A DNA stretch of 64,000 nucleotides, taken from the NCBI GenBank assembly GCA_963678395.1, contig OY782827.1:1116001-1180000 (forward strand), in the 5' to 3' direction. Shown here piece by piece: positions 23,499 to 32,495 of the stretch. Positions within the stretch are counted from its first letter, which is position 1. Each line of letters begins with the position of its first letter. The notes under the pieces were generated by a model, which searched no databases, was not told where the DNA came from, and saw nothing but the letters and a program-made list of their open reading frames with translations. The DNA comes from JAAYAE01 sp963678395. GTDB taxonomy: Bacteria; Bacillota; Negativicutes; Acidaminococcales; Acidaminococcaceae. A program made the translations under genes and the position numbers.

Positions 23499-24638
23499 AT
23501 GTTAAATTCTACAAGAAAAGCTAAGAAACGTTCAAACAATGAGGGTTCTATTTATTTTGATAGTAATCGCAAAACATGGGTGGCTGCTTTAATTGATCCT
23601 AATGGTAAACGTTTAGTCAAAAGGAATAAATCCTTTGATGTTTTAGACACTTGGCGTACTACCACAAAAGCCAGTTTTATTGATAACTCATACGTTCCTC
23701 CTAGCAATATTACACCTGGAGCATGGATAATAGAATGGCTTGAAACTTATGTATCTCCCACGGTAAGGGTTAAAACTCTTATTAGGTATAAAGAGACAGC
23801 CACAAAGTTGGAGCCGATAGCAGGCGTTAAGCTGCAAGATGTTTCCATCCCCATGGTACAAAAATTTCTAAACAATTTGCCTGTCATGTCGGCAAGCAGC
23901 AAGCGTAAAGTTTATATTCAATTATCCGCCGCCTTTAAAAAAGCCCTTATACTAGGACTCGTTAATCGCAACCCAATGGATTCTATTATCAAGCCAAAAC
24001 AAAAACATCCGAACATAGAAATTTTTACATGGATTGAAATGCGTAAAATTCTAGGTAAAATTTCTTTACCCGATAGTCCGTTTAAACATTGGTACCCTTT
24101 TATTTTATTAATAGCAACCACAGGTATGAGATTAGGGGAAGCTTCCGGACTAAAATCCAAGGACTTTAATAAGAACAAAGGAACTATTAAGATAGACCTC
24201 AACTTACAATACACAGGTAAGAGCGTACCCGATAAATTTATTGAAAATCCGCCCAAAACCGAAGCCGGTTATAGAGAAATTGCGTTGCCTGAGGAAACTA
24301 TAGCGGTCATAGATAAACGCCTTCAGAAACGAGATTTGCTCGATTTTAACGGCAATGATTATATCTTCTTGAGCAAAAACGGCAGGCCTCTAAGCCCTTC
24401 CAACGTAAACACTAGTTGGCATCGGATACTCAAATATTGTGAAGTCCCTTATCGCAGCATTCATAAGTTAAGACATACTCACGCTACCGAACTCCTGGCA
24501 GCAGGTGTTCCGTTAATTGAAGTATCTAAGCGTCTTGGTCATGGAGATCCAAGTATAACATTAAAAGTATATGGACACGCTATAAAAGGTTATGATAAAC
24601 AAACGTTATCTAAGATAAAAGAAATATATGCAATTTAG
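23499..24638 (+). CDS. int: Phage tyrosine integrase
   Basis: The 379-residue recombinase has an N-terminal arm-binding domain (EGSIYFDSNRKTWVA), a SAM-like core-binding domain, and a catalytic domain with Arg in TTGMRLGE, HKLRHTHAT, LGHGDPSITL and the tyrosine in VYGH. The ATG at 23499 follows AAAAGAG; an ATG at 23481 lacks a site. It ends 136 bases from tRNA-Trp, which suggests integration at that tRNA. Three GTTGCTACCA repeats just downstream may be its arm sites. Confidence 0.95.
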   Translation: MLNSTRKAKKRSNNEGSIYFDSNRKTWVAALIDPNGKRLVKRNKSFDVLDTWRTTTKASFIDNSYVPPSNITPGAWIIEWLETYVSPTVRVKTLIRYKETATKLEPIAGVKLQDVSIPMVQKFLNNLPVMSASSKRKVYIQLSAAFKKALILGLVNRNPMDSIIKPKQKHPNIEIFTWIEMRKILGKISLPDSPFKHWYPFILLIATTGMRLGEASGLKSKDFNKNKGTIKIDLNLQYTGKSVPDKFIENPPKTEAGYREIALPEETIAVIDKRLQKRDLLDFNGNDYIFLSKNGRPLSPSNVNTSWHRILKYCEVPYRSIHKLRHTHATELLAAGVPLIEVSKRLGHGDPSITLKVYGHAIKGYDKQTLSKIKEIYAI

Positions 24639-24640
24639 CT

Positions 24641-24668
24641 ACAGGCCTCATGCGAGGCCTGTTTTTTT
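24641..24668 (+). terminator. Integrase terminator
   Basis: ACAGGCCTC-ATGC-GAGGCCTGT forms a perfect nine-pair stem followed by TTTTTTT, three bases after the integrase stop. Confidence 0.9.
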
Positions 24669-24671
24669 GGC

Positions 24672-24729
24672 GTTGCTACCACGTTGCTACCATTTGGGGT
24701 GTTTTAATATACGGTTTCCGTTGCTACCA
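24672..24729. repeat. Three GTTGCTACCA repeats, candidate integrase arm sites
   Basis: Identical 10-mers lie at 24672-24681, 24683-24692 and 24720-24729. The first two are 11 bases apart, one helical turn, and all point the same way. They fall between the integrase and the tRNA, where the arm-type sites of an attachment half-site would be. Confidence 0.6.
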
Positions 24730-24734
24730 CAAAT

Positions 24735-24764
24735 TAAAAAGCCCTCAGCGCAAGGCTGAGAGCC
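24735..24764 (-). terminator. Terminator of the tRNA cluster
   Basis: On the - strand GCTCTCAGC-CTTGC-GCTGAGGGC is followed by TTTTTAATTT, just past tRNA-Trp, the last tRNA of the Asp-Gly-Trp unit. Confidence 0.8.
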
Positions 24765-24774
24765 GACTTTGTAA

Positions 24775-24849
24775 TGGCAGGGGTACTAGGACTTGAACCC
24801 AGATCTACGGTTTTGGAGACCGCTGCTCTACCAATTGAACTATACCCCT
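24775..24849 (-). tRNA. tRNA-Trp (CCA anticodon)
   Basis: The acceptor stem AGGGGTA pairs with TACCCCT, the anticodon loop is CTCCAAA on a stem GCGGT/ACCGT, and CCA is encoded. Its 3' end faces the integrase, so it is the likely prophage attachment gene. Confidence 0.95.
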
Positions 24850-24850
24850 A

Positions 24851-24925
<75 letters not shown>

Positions 24926-24942
24926 ATATGAAAGAAAAATAA

Positions 24943-25019
24943 TGGCGACCCAGGACGGACTTGAACCGACGACCTCCGCCGTGACAGGGCGGCATTCTAA
25001 CCAACTAAACTACTGGGCC
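24943..25019 (-). tRNA. tRNA-Asp (GTC anticodon)
   Basis: Acceptor GGCCCAG pairs with CTGGGTC (one G-T pair); the anticodon arm CCGCC-CTGTCAC-GGCGG gives GTC; CCA is encoded. It is the first tRNA of the cluster. Confidence 0.95.
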
Positions 25020-25135
25020 GAATATGTCCTCTGTCAGATCTCTGACAGGATTATATGTTATCATAAAATTATATTTCTTGCAAGTAATATTACACTTTTT
25101 CAGCATTGTTAAAAGAGTTTTTTTATTTTTTGTGG

Positions 25136-25181
25136 TATAATACACATTATAGGTTCTAACTCATAGAACCTATAATGTGTA
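25136..25181 (+). promoter_or_regulatory. Extended -10 followed by an 18-bp perfect inverted repeat
   Basis: TGGTATAAT (TATAAT 25136-25141) is followed directly by arms 25141-25158 and 25164-25181 (TACACATTATAGG... with loop ACTCA). In RNA this makes a very stable hairpin near the 5' end of the glycosylase transcript; in DNA it may be an operator. No T-run follows. Confidence 0.6.
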
Positions 25182-25274
25182 AATGTCAAACAATTATTCT
25201 GCATTTAGCAGGGTTAAAGTTTTGATGTATTAACTGTATTTTGCTATTTTCAATAATCTGAGGAGTGATTTATT

Positions 25275-25922
25275 ATGCCACAAACACCCGATTGGTCTGT
25301 AGGTGACAAATATCTGCTGCAAGCAGTTCCTATTTTAGAACCTTTAATTAAAAAGTATTCTCCTTGCACTCTTGTGCCGGAAAACGAAACCCGCTATTTT
25401 GCAACTCTTATGCGCGGCCTTATTTCGCAACAGTTGCCTCCTGCTGTCGTTAATGATTTATGCTCTAAAATTCAAGCACTATTAGGAGACGTGACCCCAG
25501 AAAAAATTATTGCCGTTACAGACAAAGAGCTTTTAGCCCAAGGTCTGGTACAACAAAAAATAGATTATTTGCGTAATTTTTCTCATATGGTAACCAGTGG
25601 ACAAATTACTTTAGACAAGTTTGAAGAGATGTCTGATACTGAAATTTCCAAGCAGCTTCTACAAGTAAGAGGCTTAGGACAATGGACTATAGAAATGTTT
25701 CTTCTCCTTGCATTATGCCGCACTGACATTGTGCCAACCGCTGACCATAATTTTGCTAAAGCCCTGCAAACTTTATTGAATTTGCCAGCTCTTCCTAAGC
25801 GTGGAGAAATTAATAAATTGACTGCATCTTGGCGTCCTTGGCGGTCTTTGGGAGTTTGGTACTTGTGGCAAGCTTCAGACGAACTAGCAAAAAAAGAGGC
25901 CGTATCTAAAAACAAAAAATGA
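25275..25922 (+). CDS. DNA-3-methyladenine glycosylase (AlkA-type HhH glycosylase)
   Basis: The 215-residue protein has the HhH-GPD fold: LISQQLPPAVVNDLCSK, the hairpin VRGLGQWTIEMFLLLAL, and the catalytic Asp in the TDIVPTADHNF segment, then WRPWRSLGVWYLW. It would excise alkylated bases in base excision repair. It lacks the AlkA N-terminal domain, as usual for Firmicutes forms. GAGGAGTG precedes the start, and a terminator follows. Confidence 0.9.
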   Translation: MPQTPDWSVGDKYLLQAVPILEPLIKKYSPCTLVPENETRYFATLMRGLISQQLPPAVVNDLCSKIQALLGDVTPEKIIAVTDKELLAQGLVQQKIDYLRNFSHMVTSGQITLDKFEEMSDTEISKQLLQVRGLGQWTIEMFLLLALCRTDIVPTADHNFAKALQTLLNLPALPKRGEINKLTASWRPWRSLGVWYLWQASDELAKKEAVSKNKK

Positions 25923-25924
25923 AA

Positions 25925-25966
25925 GCAAAAATCCCTTACAGCTACTAATCATGTAAGGGATTTTGC
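25925..25966 (+). terminator. Terminator after the glycosylase gene
   Basis: GCAAAAATCCCTTACA pairs with TGTAAGGGATTTTGC around an 11-base loop; it lies three bases past the stop and can work in both directions. Confidence 0.8.
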
Positions 25967-26089
25967 CTAACTTCAGGAAATAAAAGGAAAAAAAAAGCTT
26001 GAAAATTCCAGCTTTTTTGCAGTTAGAGTAAAATATTAGTTGGCAAAAGAAACAAAATAAGGAAGTGGATGTAAAATCCACTTCCCATA

Positions 26090-27698
26090 GTAGGAAAAAT
26101 TCTTTAATATGTTAGTTGCTAGACAAAACATGTAAAGGAGTTCCTACTATGGATATTGTAAATGAAAGCTTGCCGACATTCAAGGATATTGAGAAAATAA
26201 TTTTCAGCTATGTGTGCAGTGCTGCCGTCGAAATGGTGAAGGACTTGTTGGAAGGCTACGATAGGAAGCTCATGGTCGAAAGAGATCGCAAGGCGTATAG
26301 GCACAAAGGTTTTAAGGCCAACCACATACGCTGCGTGTTCGGAGATGTCGCCTATAAGCGCACGGTCTATGAGCACATTAACGAAGAAGGCAAGAAGGAA
26401 TTCATGTACCTTCTAGATGATGCCATGGGCATGGAGGTCATCGGCAAGATGTCATATAACTCTGTAGAAGCAATGGTTAAAGCAGCCACAGAGGTAAGCT
26501 TCAGGAAAGCAGAATCTGCCGTTAATCTTACCAGCCAAATAAATATAAGCAGCCAAGGAATTTGGAATACGGTGCAGGAATTTGGTAAAAAACTGGAAGC
26601 AGAAGAAACAGACATGGCCAAAAGATTAGAAGAAGATAAGCCGCAGACGGGTAAAGAAGCACCGGTATTGTTCGAAGAAGCTGATGGTATATTCCTGCAC
26701 CTGCAAAAGCCCTACCGCCCAAAAGAGGCCTCGGGCAAAGAGATAAAGGTCAGCACGGCCTATGAGGGTATACGTAAGGGAAAAGACGGCAGAAATGAAG
26801 TCGTGGGAAAAGTTATGACCGCAGGTTTTGAAGAGGCAAAAGAGTTCCACCGCATAAGGGAAGCCATGATTCAAACAAAGTACAATACGGATGAAGTAAA
26901 GTACAGGTTCATTAATGGGGATGGAGCAGCCTGGGTTAAGCATCCTTATGATCCGTATACTATTTACCAATTAGACAGGTTTCATGTGTTCAAGAAGATA
27001 ATTTACGCAATAGCCGATACGGCTATGCGTAAAGAGCTAAAAGCATTGTATATGGACGGTAAAACGGAAGAGTTGCTGGCGAAAATAGACGCCTATGCAA
27101 ACAGTGTTGCCAGTAATGAGAAGGAAGACAAAAGAGAAGAAAAAGCAAGAGCGTTGTACAGCTATTTGAGCAACAACGAGGCAGGAATAAAAGCTTATTT
27201 TGATATGAAGGAAAAGCTGCCTAAGCCGCCGGAAGGACTTTTATACGGATCTATGGGTACGCAGGAAAGCCAGAACTGCTCGGTAATTACTTTAAGGATG
27301 AAGCACCATAAAGGCAGCTGGGGCATCCCAGGTGCAGGCTACATGGCAAAAATACTTACGAGATTAGAAAACAAGACCTTTTATACGGCTCTTGAACGCT
27401 ATACGAGCCTTATAGACAGAGAAATAGTTGTATTTGCCAAAGATATTTTAAGTGCTGCTGCAATACCTAGGGTCGTAGGCAAAGGCAAGAAAGATGGAAA
27501 CATCCGCAAGGGGCATTGGGCAATTGCAGACGCAAAGATGACCGGCAGTAGGAAATCTTTGCTAAGGGCATTTGGATATAGAGAATTTAGTGAGATAGCA
27601 CATATCTAATTTAGCTTATAACAACTTGGGAGGATGAGTTTGCCCAAAATTTTATGGAAAATTCCATTCAACAATTAAAAATGCAAGGTTTTTCCTAC
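26090..27698 (+). mobile_element. ISLre2-family insertion sequence
   Basis: The element carries one transposase gene. A perfect 10-bp inverted pair GTAGGAAAAA (26090-26099) and TTTTTCCTAC (27689-27698) flanks it and may mark the ends. A second inverted repeat, GGAAGTGGAT/ATCCACTTCC (26061-26085), lies outside the left one. The true ends and any target duplication are not certain from this sequence alone. Confidence 0.6.
26149..27609 (+). CDS. ISLre2-family transposase (UPF0236)
   Basis: This 486-residue protein is a full-length ISLre2 transposase: MERDRKAYRHKGFK-like N-terminal zone (VERDRKAYRHKGF), CVFGDVAYKRTVYE, EADGIFLHLQ, INGDGAAWVK, YQLDRFHVFKKI, the GSMGTQESQNCSVI region and the closing KGHWAIADAKMTGSRK. 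Acidic residues in these blocks form the catalytic site. AGGAG precedes the ATG at 26149. No disruption is seen, so it may be active. Confidence 0.9.
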   Translation: MDIVNESLPTFKDIEKIIFSYVCSAAVEMVKDLLEGYDRKLMVERDRKAYRHKGFKANHIRCVFGDVAYKRTVYEHINEEGKKEFMYLLDDAMGMEVIGKMSYNSVEAMVKAATEVSFRKAESAVNLTSQINISSQGIWNTVQEFGKKLEAEETDMAKRLEEDKPQTGKEAPVLFEEADGIFLHLQKPYRPKEASGKEIKVSTAYEGIRKGKDGRNEVVGKVMTAGFEEAKEFHRIREAMIQTKYNTDEVKYRFINGDGAAWVKHPYDPYTIYQLDRFHVFKKIIYAIADTAMRKELKALYMDGKTEELLAKIDAYANSVASNEKEDKREEKARALYSYLSNNEAGIKAYFDMKEKLPKPPEGLLYGSMGTQESQNCSVITLRMKHHKGSWGIPGAGYMAKILTRLENKTFYTALERYTSLIDREIVVFAKDILSAAAIPRVVGKGKKDGNIRKGHWAIADAKMTGSRKSLLRAFGYREFSEIAHI

Positions 27699-27788
27699 GA
27701 AGAAAGATTTGCCAACTTTTACTTGACTGATACTTGCAGCCCTGACAATTTGACAAAACTCTTTCACCCAGCTATAATACTTCTATTC

Positions 27789-27865
27789 GGAACTATAGCT
27801 CAGATGGTTAGAGTACCACGTTGACATCGTGGGGGTCACTGGTTCGAGTCCAGTTAGTTCCACCA
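27789..27865 (+). tRNA. tRNA-Val (GAC anticodon)
   Basis: Acceptor GGAACTA pairs with TAGTTCC; the anticodon arm CCACG-TTGACAT-CGTGG gives GAC; CCA is encoded. It lies 90 bases from the IS right end. Confidence 0.95.
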
Positions 27866-27879
27866 ATTTGAAATGCAAA

Positions 27880-27907
27880 AATACGACCAAAAGGTCGTAT
27901 TTTTTTT
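27880..27907 (+). terminator. Terminator after tRNA-Val
   Basis: AATACGACC-AAAA-GGTCGTATT is a perfect nine-pair stem followed by a T-run. Confidence 0.85.
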
Positions 27908-27937
27908 ACCTGCATATTAGTATACCGTATTTATTTT

Positions 27938-28798
27938 TTATTTAACTGTATTGGTCAAGTAACCAATCTTTTCAATGGCGCAGGTCACTACATCTCCTGA
28001 TTTCAAAAAACAAGGAGGCTTCATGCCCATTCCTACTCCACCAGGAGTACCTGTTACAATAATAGTTCCGGCCTTTAAGGTTATAGCCTGAGACAATTCA
28101 CTAATAATATGGGCAATACCATGCACTAAAAGCCGAGTATTACTATTTTGACGCATTTCATCATTGACCTTGCAGCTAATATCTAACTTGGGTGGGAAAG
28201 AAATTTCGTCAGCTGTGACAATCCAAGGCCCCATAGGAGTGAAATCATCCATGCTCTTACCAAAATACCATTGTTTATAAGCCGTTTGCACATTACGAGC
28301 ACTAACATCATTAACGATAGTATAACCAAATATATAATCTTGCACATCTTGCTCGCTAACATTCTTTGCGTCTTTACCAATAACCACGGCTAACTCAGAT
28401 TCATAATCCAAAGAATCTACAATATTGAAATGTCCATCAATAAAACCATCCGGAGCAACAGCACGATTTACGCGCTTGGAAAAATAAATTGGCACATTAC
28501 GTTTTTTCAATTGTTCTTTGCCAAAAGAATGTGCTATTTCCGTATCATGTTCCTTATAATTAATACCTAAGCAAATTAGGTCTTGTGCCGGCTCCGGTAT
28601 GGGTGCCAAAAGTTTTACATCAGCTAAAGCTACTTTATCTTTACAAGCGGCAACAATTCCTGCCAATTCTCCTAAGGTGCAGTGTGCTATAAGTTGCGTC
28701 ATGTCAGCGTACATAAAAGCAGGTACAACATATTTGCCATCTTCGGTAAGAATACCTACCTGTTCCTTGTCTTGATATACATAAGTTAAAAGTTTCAT
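27938..28798 (-). CDS. Fumarylacetoacetate hydrolase family protein
   Basis: The 286-residue protein has the FAH fold markers LICLGINYKEHDTEI, PIYFSKR, DYESELAVVIGKDAKN, GYTIVNDVSARN, KSMDDFTPMGPWIV and the closing TGTPGGVGMGMKPP, with metal-binding Glu and Asp in these blocks. Members are hydrolases, hydratases or decarboxylases acting on 2-oxo or beta-keto acids; the substrate cannot be told. The ATG at 28798 follows GAGGTA. It stands alone, divergent from a small gene. Confidence 0.9.
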   Translation of the reverse strand: MKLLTYVYQDKEQVGILTEDGKYVVPAFMYADMTQLIAHCTLGELAGIVAACKDKVALADVKLLAPIPEPAQDLICLGINYKEHDTEIAHSFGKEQLKKRNVPIYFSKRVNRAVAPDGFIDGHFNIVDSLDYESELAVVIGKDAKNVSEQDVQDYIFGYTIVNDVSARNVQTAYKQWYFGKSMDDFTPMGPWIVTADEISFPPKLDISCKVNDEMRQNSNTRLLVHGIAHIISELSQAITLKAGTIIVTGTPGGVGMGMKPPCFLKSGDVVTCAIEKIGYLTNTVK

Positions 28799-28913
28799 CA
28801 AGTACCTCCTCAAATATTCCTTTATTTTAATTTTAACCCTTTTGTGCTAAAATATCCATAGTGGCAATAAATTTCAAATAAATTGTACAAGTAACAAACC
28901 CCAAGGAGGCTTT

Positions 28914-29108
28914 ATGATGAACCAGCAAATATATTGTTTTGATGATGGCCGCGGTCCCTACGGTCAAAGCTATGATCCTGATCATGATGATTTTGATTAT
29001 GCCGACTACTCTACAGACCATCGTGACAACAACTTTCGCAATTACGAGAAAAAGATAAAAAAATCCGAAAAAGAAGAAATCAAAGATATTCTAAACCGCT
29101 ATGAATAA
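28914..29108 (+). CDS. Small acidic hypothetical protein
   Basis: The 64-residue protein has an Asp/Tyr-rich first half (DPDHDDFDYADYS) and a Lys/Glu-rich helix at the end. AAGGAGG precedes two adjacent ATGs (28914, 28917), and a strong terminator follows the stop by a few bases, so it is expressed as a single-gene unit. No family recognised. Confidence 0.65.
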   Translation: MMNQQIYCFDDGRGPYGQSYDPDHDDFDYADYSTDHRDNNFRNYEKKIKKSEKEEIKDILNRYE

Positions 29109-29148
29109 GAAACAGCCCATAAAAAATGGGCTGTTTCTTATTTTTTTC
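29107..29148. terminator. Terminator shared by two convergent small genes
   Basis: AAGAAACAGCCCAT-AAAAA-ATGGGCTGTTTCTT is a perfect 14-pair stem followed by T-rich sequence on the + strand. It overlaps the end of the convergent membrane-protein gene. Confidence 0.9.
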
Positions 29149-29302
29149 TCATAATTTTAAAATAGTAAATCGGTAAAACTACAATCCAAGCAAGGAATGT
29201 TCCAACGGCCCATAAAGCGCCATCATCTAATCCACGTTTTTTTGCATCTTGATATACATAGTAAGCAAAACCAAGAGAAACTATTGTACCTATTGATAAC
29301 AT
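29138..29302 (-). CDS. Small two-segment membrane protein
   Basis: A 54-residue protein starts at the ATG at 29302 (MLSIGTIVSLGFAYYVYQDA), seven bases after AAGGAGG. It has two hydrophobic segments separated by KKRGLDDGALW, and a basic end (KIMRKK). The pattern QDAKKRG...LWAVG is common in small Firmicutes membrane proteins of unknown role. Short length but excellent ribosome site. Confidence 0.75.
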   Translation of the reverse strand: MLSIGTIVSLGFAYYVYQDAKKRGLDDGALWAVGTFLAWIVVLPIYYFKIMRKK

Positions 29303-29414
29303 GGAATACCCTCCTTATTAGTTCTCTATATATTCTAACAAAATTCGTTTAAAATGTCGACAAAAAAAACCGCTGTGCACTTCACTTCATTCGTAAGTAC
29401 AAAGCGGTTTTATT

Positions 29415-32195
29415 TTATTTAAGCACTTCTACACAACGATGGCAAAGTGTTGGATGCTCTGCATCTTCTCCTACGCTATCACTGTAAATCCAGCATCTTT
29501 CACATTTTTTACCTTCTGCGGCTTTTACTGTTACCATTAGGTCTTCACGTCCTGTAGTCTCAGTTCCGCCTTCTAAACCGGAAACAACGCTAGCTTGAGA
29601 AACAATAAGCAGGTTAGCTAAATCTTTTTCCACAGTTTTGAGAATACGCAAAGCTTCATCAGTTGCATATAATTCCACTTTGGCATCCAAGGAATGTCCG
29701 ATTGTTTTAGCCCGACGAGCATTTTCTAAAATCTTAGTTATTTCACCACGGATTTCAATGAATTCATCCCATTTAGTTTCCAAAGCTTCATCAATATATT
29801 CTTCATGCATACTAGGCCAAGGGAGCATTTGTACACTCTCAGGAGCATTAGCTGGCTTAGTCATAAACTGATAAACTTCTTCCATTGTAAAACTAAGTAT
29901 AGGCGTTAGCATAACAATCAAGTCATTCATTATTTCATACATAGCAGTCTGAGCACTACGTCTTTCTTTGGCATCAGCCTTGGAAGCATACAATCTGTCT
30001 TTAATAATATCTAGATAAAAAGCACTCATTTCTACAGTGCAGAAATTGTGAATAGCATGATACAAAATATAGAAATCATAAGCCTCATATGCTGCCTTAA
30101 CTTCTTTTTTCAAAAGCTGCGTATGCATTAAAGCCCAACGATCAAGTTCTTCCATATCTGCAAAAGCAACTTTTTCTGTAGCATAGTCAAAGTCGCTGGT
30201 ATTACCCAAAATATAGCGAATAGTATTACGTATTTTGCGATAAACTTCAGAAAGTTGTTTCAAAATTTCCTTAGAAATTCTTACGTCCGCTTTATAATCA
30301 GATGATGCTGCCCACAAACGCACAACGTCAGCGCCATATTGTTTAATAACATCGTCAGGCGCTACCGTATTACCCACAGACTTGGACATTTTCTTACCGT
30401 CACCATCTACTACATAGCCATGAGTCAAAACCGCTTTGTAAGGAGCTTTGCCTGTACAAGCGATAGAGGTTAACAAAGAAGATTGAAACCAACCACGATG
30501 TTGATCACTGCCCTCTAGGTACATATCTGCCGGCCATTTCAACTCTGGGCGTTCTTTTAATACTGCTTCGTGAGAAGAACCACTGTCAAACCAGACATCC
30601 ATGATATCCGTTTCTTTGCGGAAATGAGTGTCGCCGCATTTAGGACATTTCGTTCCTGCCGGCAAAATTTCTTCCGCCGTATGTGACCACCAAGCATCAG
30701 AACTTTCTTTGCCAAACAAAGTGGCTACAGCATCAATAGTATCATCATTAATTAAAGGTTCCCCACATTCTTCACAATAGAAAATAGGAATAGGTACGCC
30801 CCAAACACGTTGACGAGAAATACACCAATCACGACGATCAGCAACCATATTGTGAATGCGAGCTTCTCCCCAAGTAGGAATCCATTTAACTTCATTGGCT
30901 ATAGCATTCAAAGCTGCTTCTCTAAAACCATCTACAGATGCAAACCATTGCTCAGTAGCACGATAAATAATTGGTTCCTTGCATCGCCAACAGTGAGCAT
31001 ATTGGTGACGAATATTTTCCTTACCCAAAAGTGCATTAATTGATGCTAAGTGTTTTAATACTGGGATGTTAGCATCAAAGACATTCCTACCGGCAAACAA
31101 AGGACCGGCCTCTTCTGTTAATTTACCTGAAGCATCTACCGGTGAAATTATTGGTAATTTGTAACGCAAACCGGTTTCAAAATCCTCTTGCCCATGTCCT
31201 GGAGCAGTATGCACACAACCACTACCGGCATCTAAGGTAACATAATCCGCTAATACAACTAAAGAATCACGTTCCATAAAGGGATGACGCGCTACGGCAA
31301 ATTCTAGTTCTTTGCCCATAACTGTTCCCAGCACATTAGTAAATTGGCGCTTGCAAACGTTGCCTACAGCCTCTAATAAGTCACTAGCCATCAGGTAAAC
31401 TTCGCCTTCTGATTCTACCCAAGAATATTCAAAATCCGGGTTTACGGCAATAGCAACATTAGCAGGTAAAGTCCAAGGCGTAGTTGTCCAGATAACCACA
31501 AAAACATTTTTCCCTTTTGCTGTTTCCGGCAACAAACCTTTGTCATCTTTCAAAGGAAATTTAACAAAAATAGCCGGAGATTTTTCCTCCCCATATTCAA
31601 TTTCAGCTTCTGCCAAAGCAGTCTCGCAATGAGGGCACCAATAAACGGCTTTTTTGCCCTTATAAATATAGCCTTTTGTTGCCATTTTTCCAAAAACTCT
31701 AATCTGTCTCTCTTCATAAGCCGGTTTCAGAGTAATATAAGGGTTTTCCCAGTCACCTAAAACGCCTAAGCGTTTGAAATCTTTGCGTTGTTCATCTACC
31801 CAGCCTAAAGCATAGTTACGGCATTCATTGCGCAATACAAGAATATCTAAGGCATGACGATCTAGGCCTAAGTTTTTAATAGCAGTATGTTCAATAGGCA
31901 TACCATGGGTATCCCAACCGGGAACATAAGGTGTATCGAATCCTTGGGCATATTTATGTTTTATAACAATATCTTTTAAAATTTTATTTAAGGCCGTACC
32001 CATATGAATCCTGCCATTAGCGTAAGGCGGTCCATCATGCAAAACAAATTTTTCATTACCGGCATGCAAAGCTTGTTTTTTCTCATAAATTTTGTTTTCT
32101 TCCCAGAACTCTAAAAATCCTGGTTCTCTTTCCGGCAACCCTGCTCGCATAGGGAATTCGGTTTTCGGCAAATTTAATGTTTTACCATAATCCAC
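29415..32195 (-). CDS. ileS: Isoleucyl-tRNA synthetase
   Basis: The 926-residue class I synthetase has the HIGH-type signature GPPYANGRIHMG, the KMSKS loop GKKMSKSVGN, an editing domain (TTTPWTLPANVAIAVN) and a C-terminal zinc site (CERCWIY...CHRC). It charges tRNA-Ile with isoleucine and is full-length. A T-box leader upstream with an ATC specifier controls it by uncharged tRNA-Ile. A hairpin at 29366-29414 followed by T8 ends the unit. Confidence 0.97.
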   Translation of the reverse strand: MDYGKTLNLPKTEFPMRAGLPEREPGFLEFWEENKIYEKKQALHAGNEKFVLHDGPPYANGRIHMGTALNKILKDIVIKHKYAQGFDTPYVPGWDTHGMPIEHTAIKNLGLDRHALDILVLRNECRNYALGWVDEQRKDFKRLGVLGDWENPYITLKPAYEERQIRVFGKMATKGYIYKGKKAVYWCPHCETALAEAEIEYGEEKSPAIFVKFPLKDDKGLLPETAKGKNVFVVIWTTTPWTLPANVAIAVNPDFEYSWVESEGEVYLMASDLLEAVGNVCKRQFTNVLGTVMGKELEFAVARHPFMERDSLVVLADYVTLDAGSGCVHTAPGHGQEDFETGLRYKLPIISPVDASGKLTEEAGPLFAGRNVFDANIPVLKHLASINALLGKENIRHQYAHCWRCKEPIIYRATEQWFASVDGFREAALNAIANEVKWIPTWGEARIHNMVADRRDWCISRQRVWGVPIPIFYCEECGEPLINDDTIDAVATLFGKESSDAWWSHTAEEILPAGTKCPKCGDTHFRKETDIMDVWFDSGSSHEAVLKERPELKWPADMYLEGSDQHRGWFQSSLLTSIACTGKAPYKAVLTHGYVVDGDGKKMSKSVGNTVAPDDVIKQYGADVVRLWAASSDYKADVRISKEILKQLSEVYRKIRNTIRYILGNTSDFDYATEKVAFADMEELDRWALMHTQLLKKEVKAAYEAYDFYILYHAIHNFCTVEMSAFYLDIIKDRLYASKADAKERRSAQTAMYEIMNDLIVMLTPILSFTMEEVYQFMTKPANAPESVQMLPWPSMHEEYIDEALETKWDEFIEIRGEITKILENARRAKTIGHSLDAKVELYATDEALRILKTVEKDLANLLIVSQASVVSGLEGGTETTGREDLMVTVKAAEGKKCERCWIYSDSVGEDAEHPTLCHRCVEVLK

Positions 32196-32204
32196 AATAC
32201 TACA

Positions 32205-32470
32205 CCTCCAAAAAAAATAAAGCCCCTATCCCAAAAGGGACGAGACTAAATAACCCGTGGTACCACCCTAATGACACCTAATGATGCCACTCAAAAATGC
32301 TTTAACGTTCATTACACGGCTTGTCCTACTATTATTTCGGGCAAACAGCTCTAGAGTGATTTTTCTTTGCTAAATTCCTCGCGGACTCACACCATCTCCG
32401 CTTCGCTCTTCAGGACTCTGGCAAAGTACTGTCTCTATCATCGCTTTATTCATTATTAAAAACATTGTAA
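32205..32470 (-). promoter_or_regulatory. T-box riboswitch of ileS
   Basis: The T-box core AGGGTGGTACCACG lies at 32269-32256, followed by a terminator stem TCCC/GGGA with a T-run next to ileS. Stem I shows GGTGTGAGTCCGCG and, further along, a likely specifier ATC (32360-32358), an Ile codon. Uncharged tRNA-Ile would stabilise the antiterminator and turn ileS on. Confidence 0.9.
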
Positions 32471-32495
32471 TTATACAATAATATGCGTATAAGTG

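Noticed and set aside
1..24640. Alternative genetic code (TAG read as an amino acid) in the prophage
   Set aside because: Three in-frame stops suggested it, but one is TAA, and TAG is used as a normal terminal stop in the portal, RusA and ArpU-like genes. Nonsense changes explain the data better.
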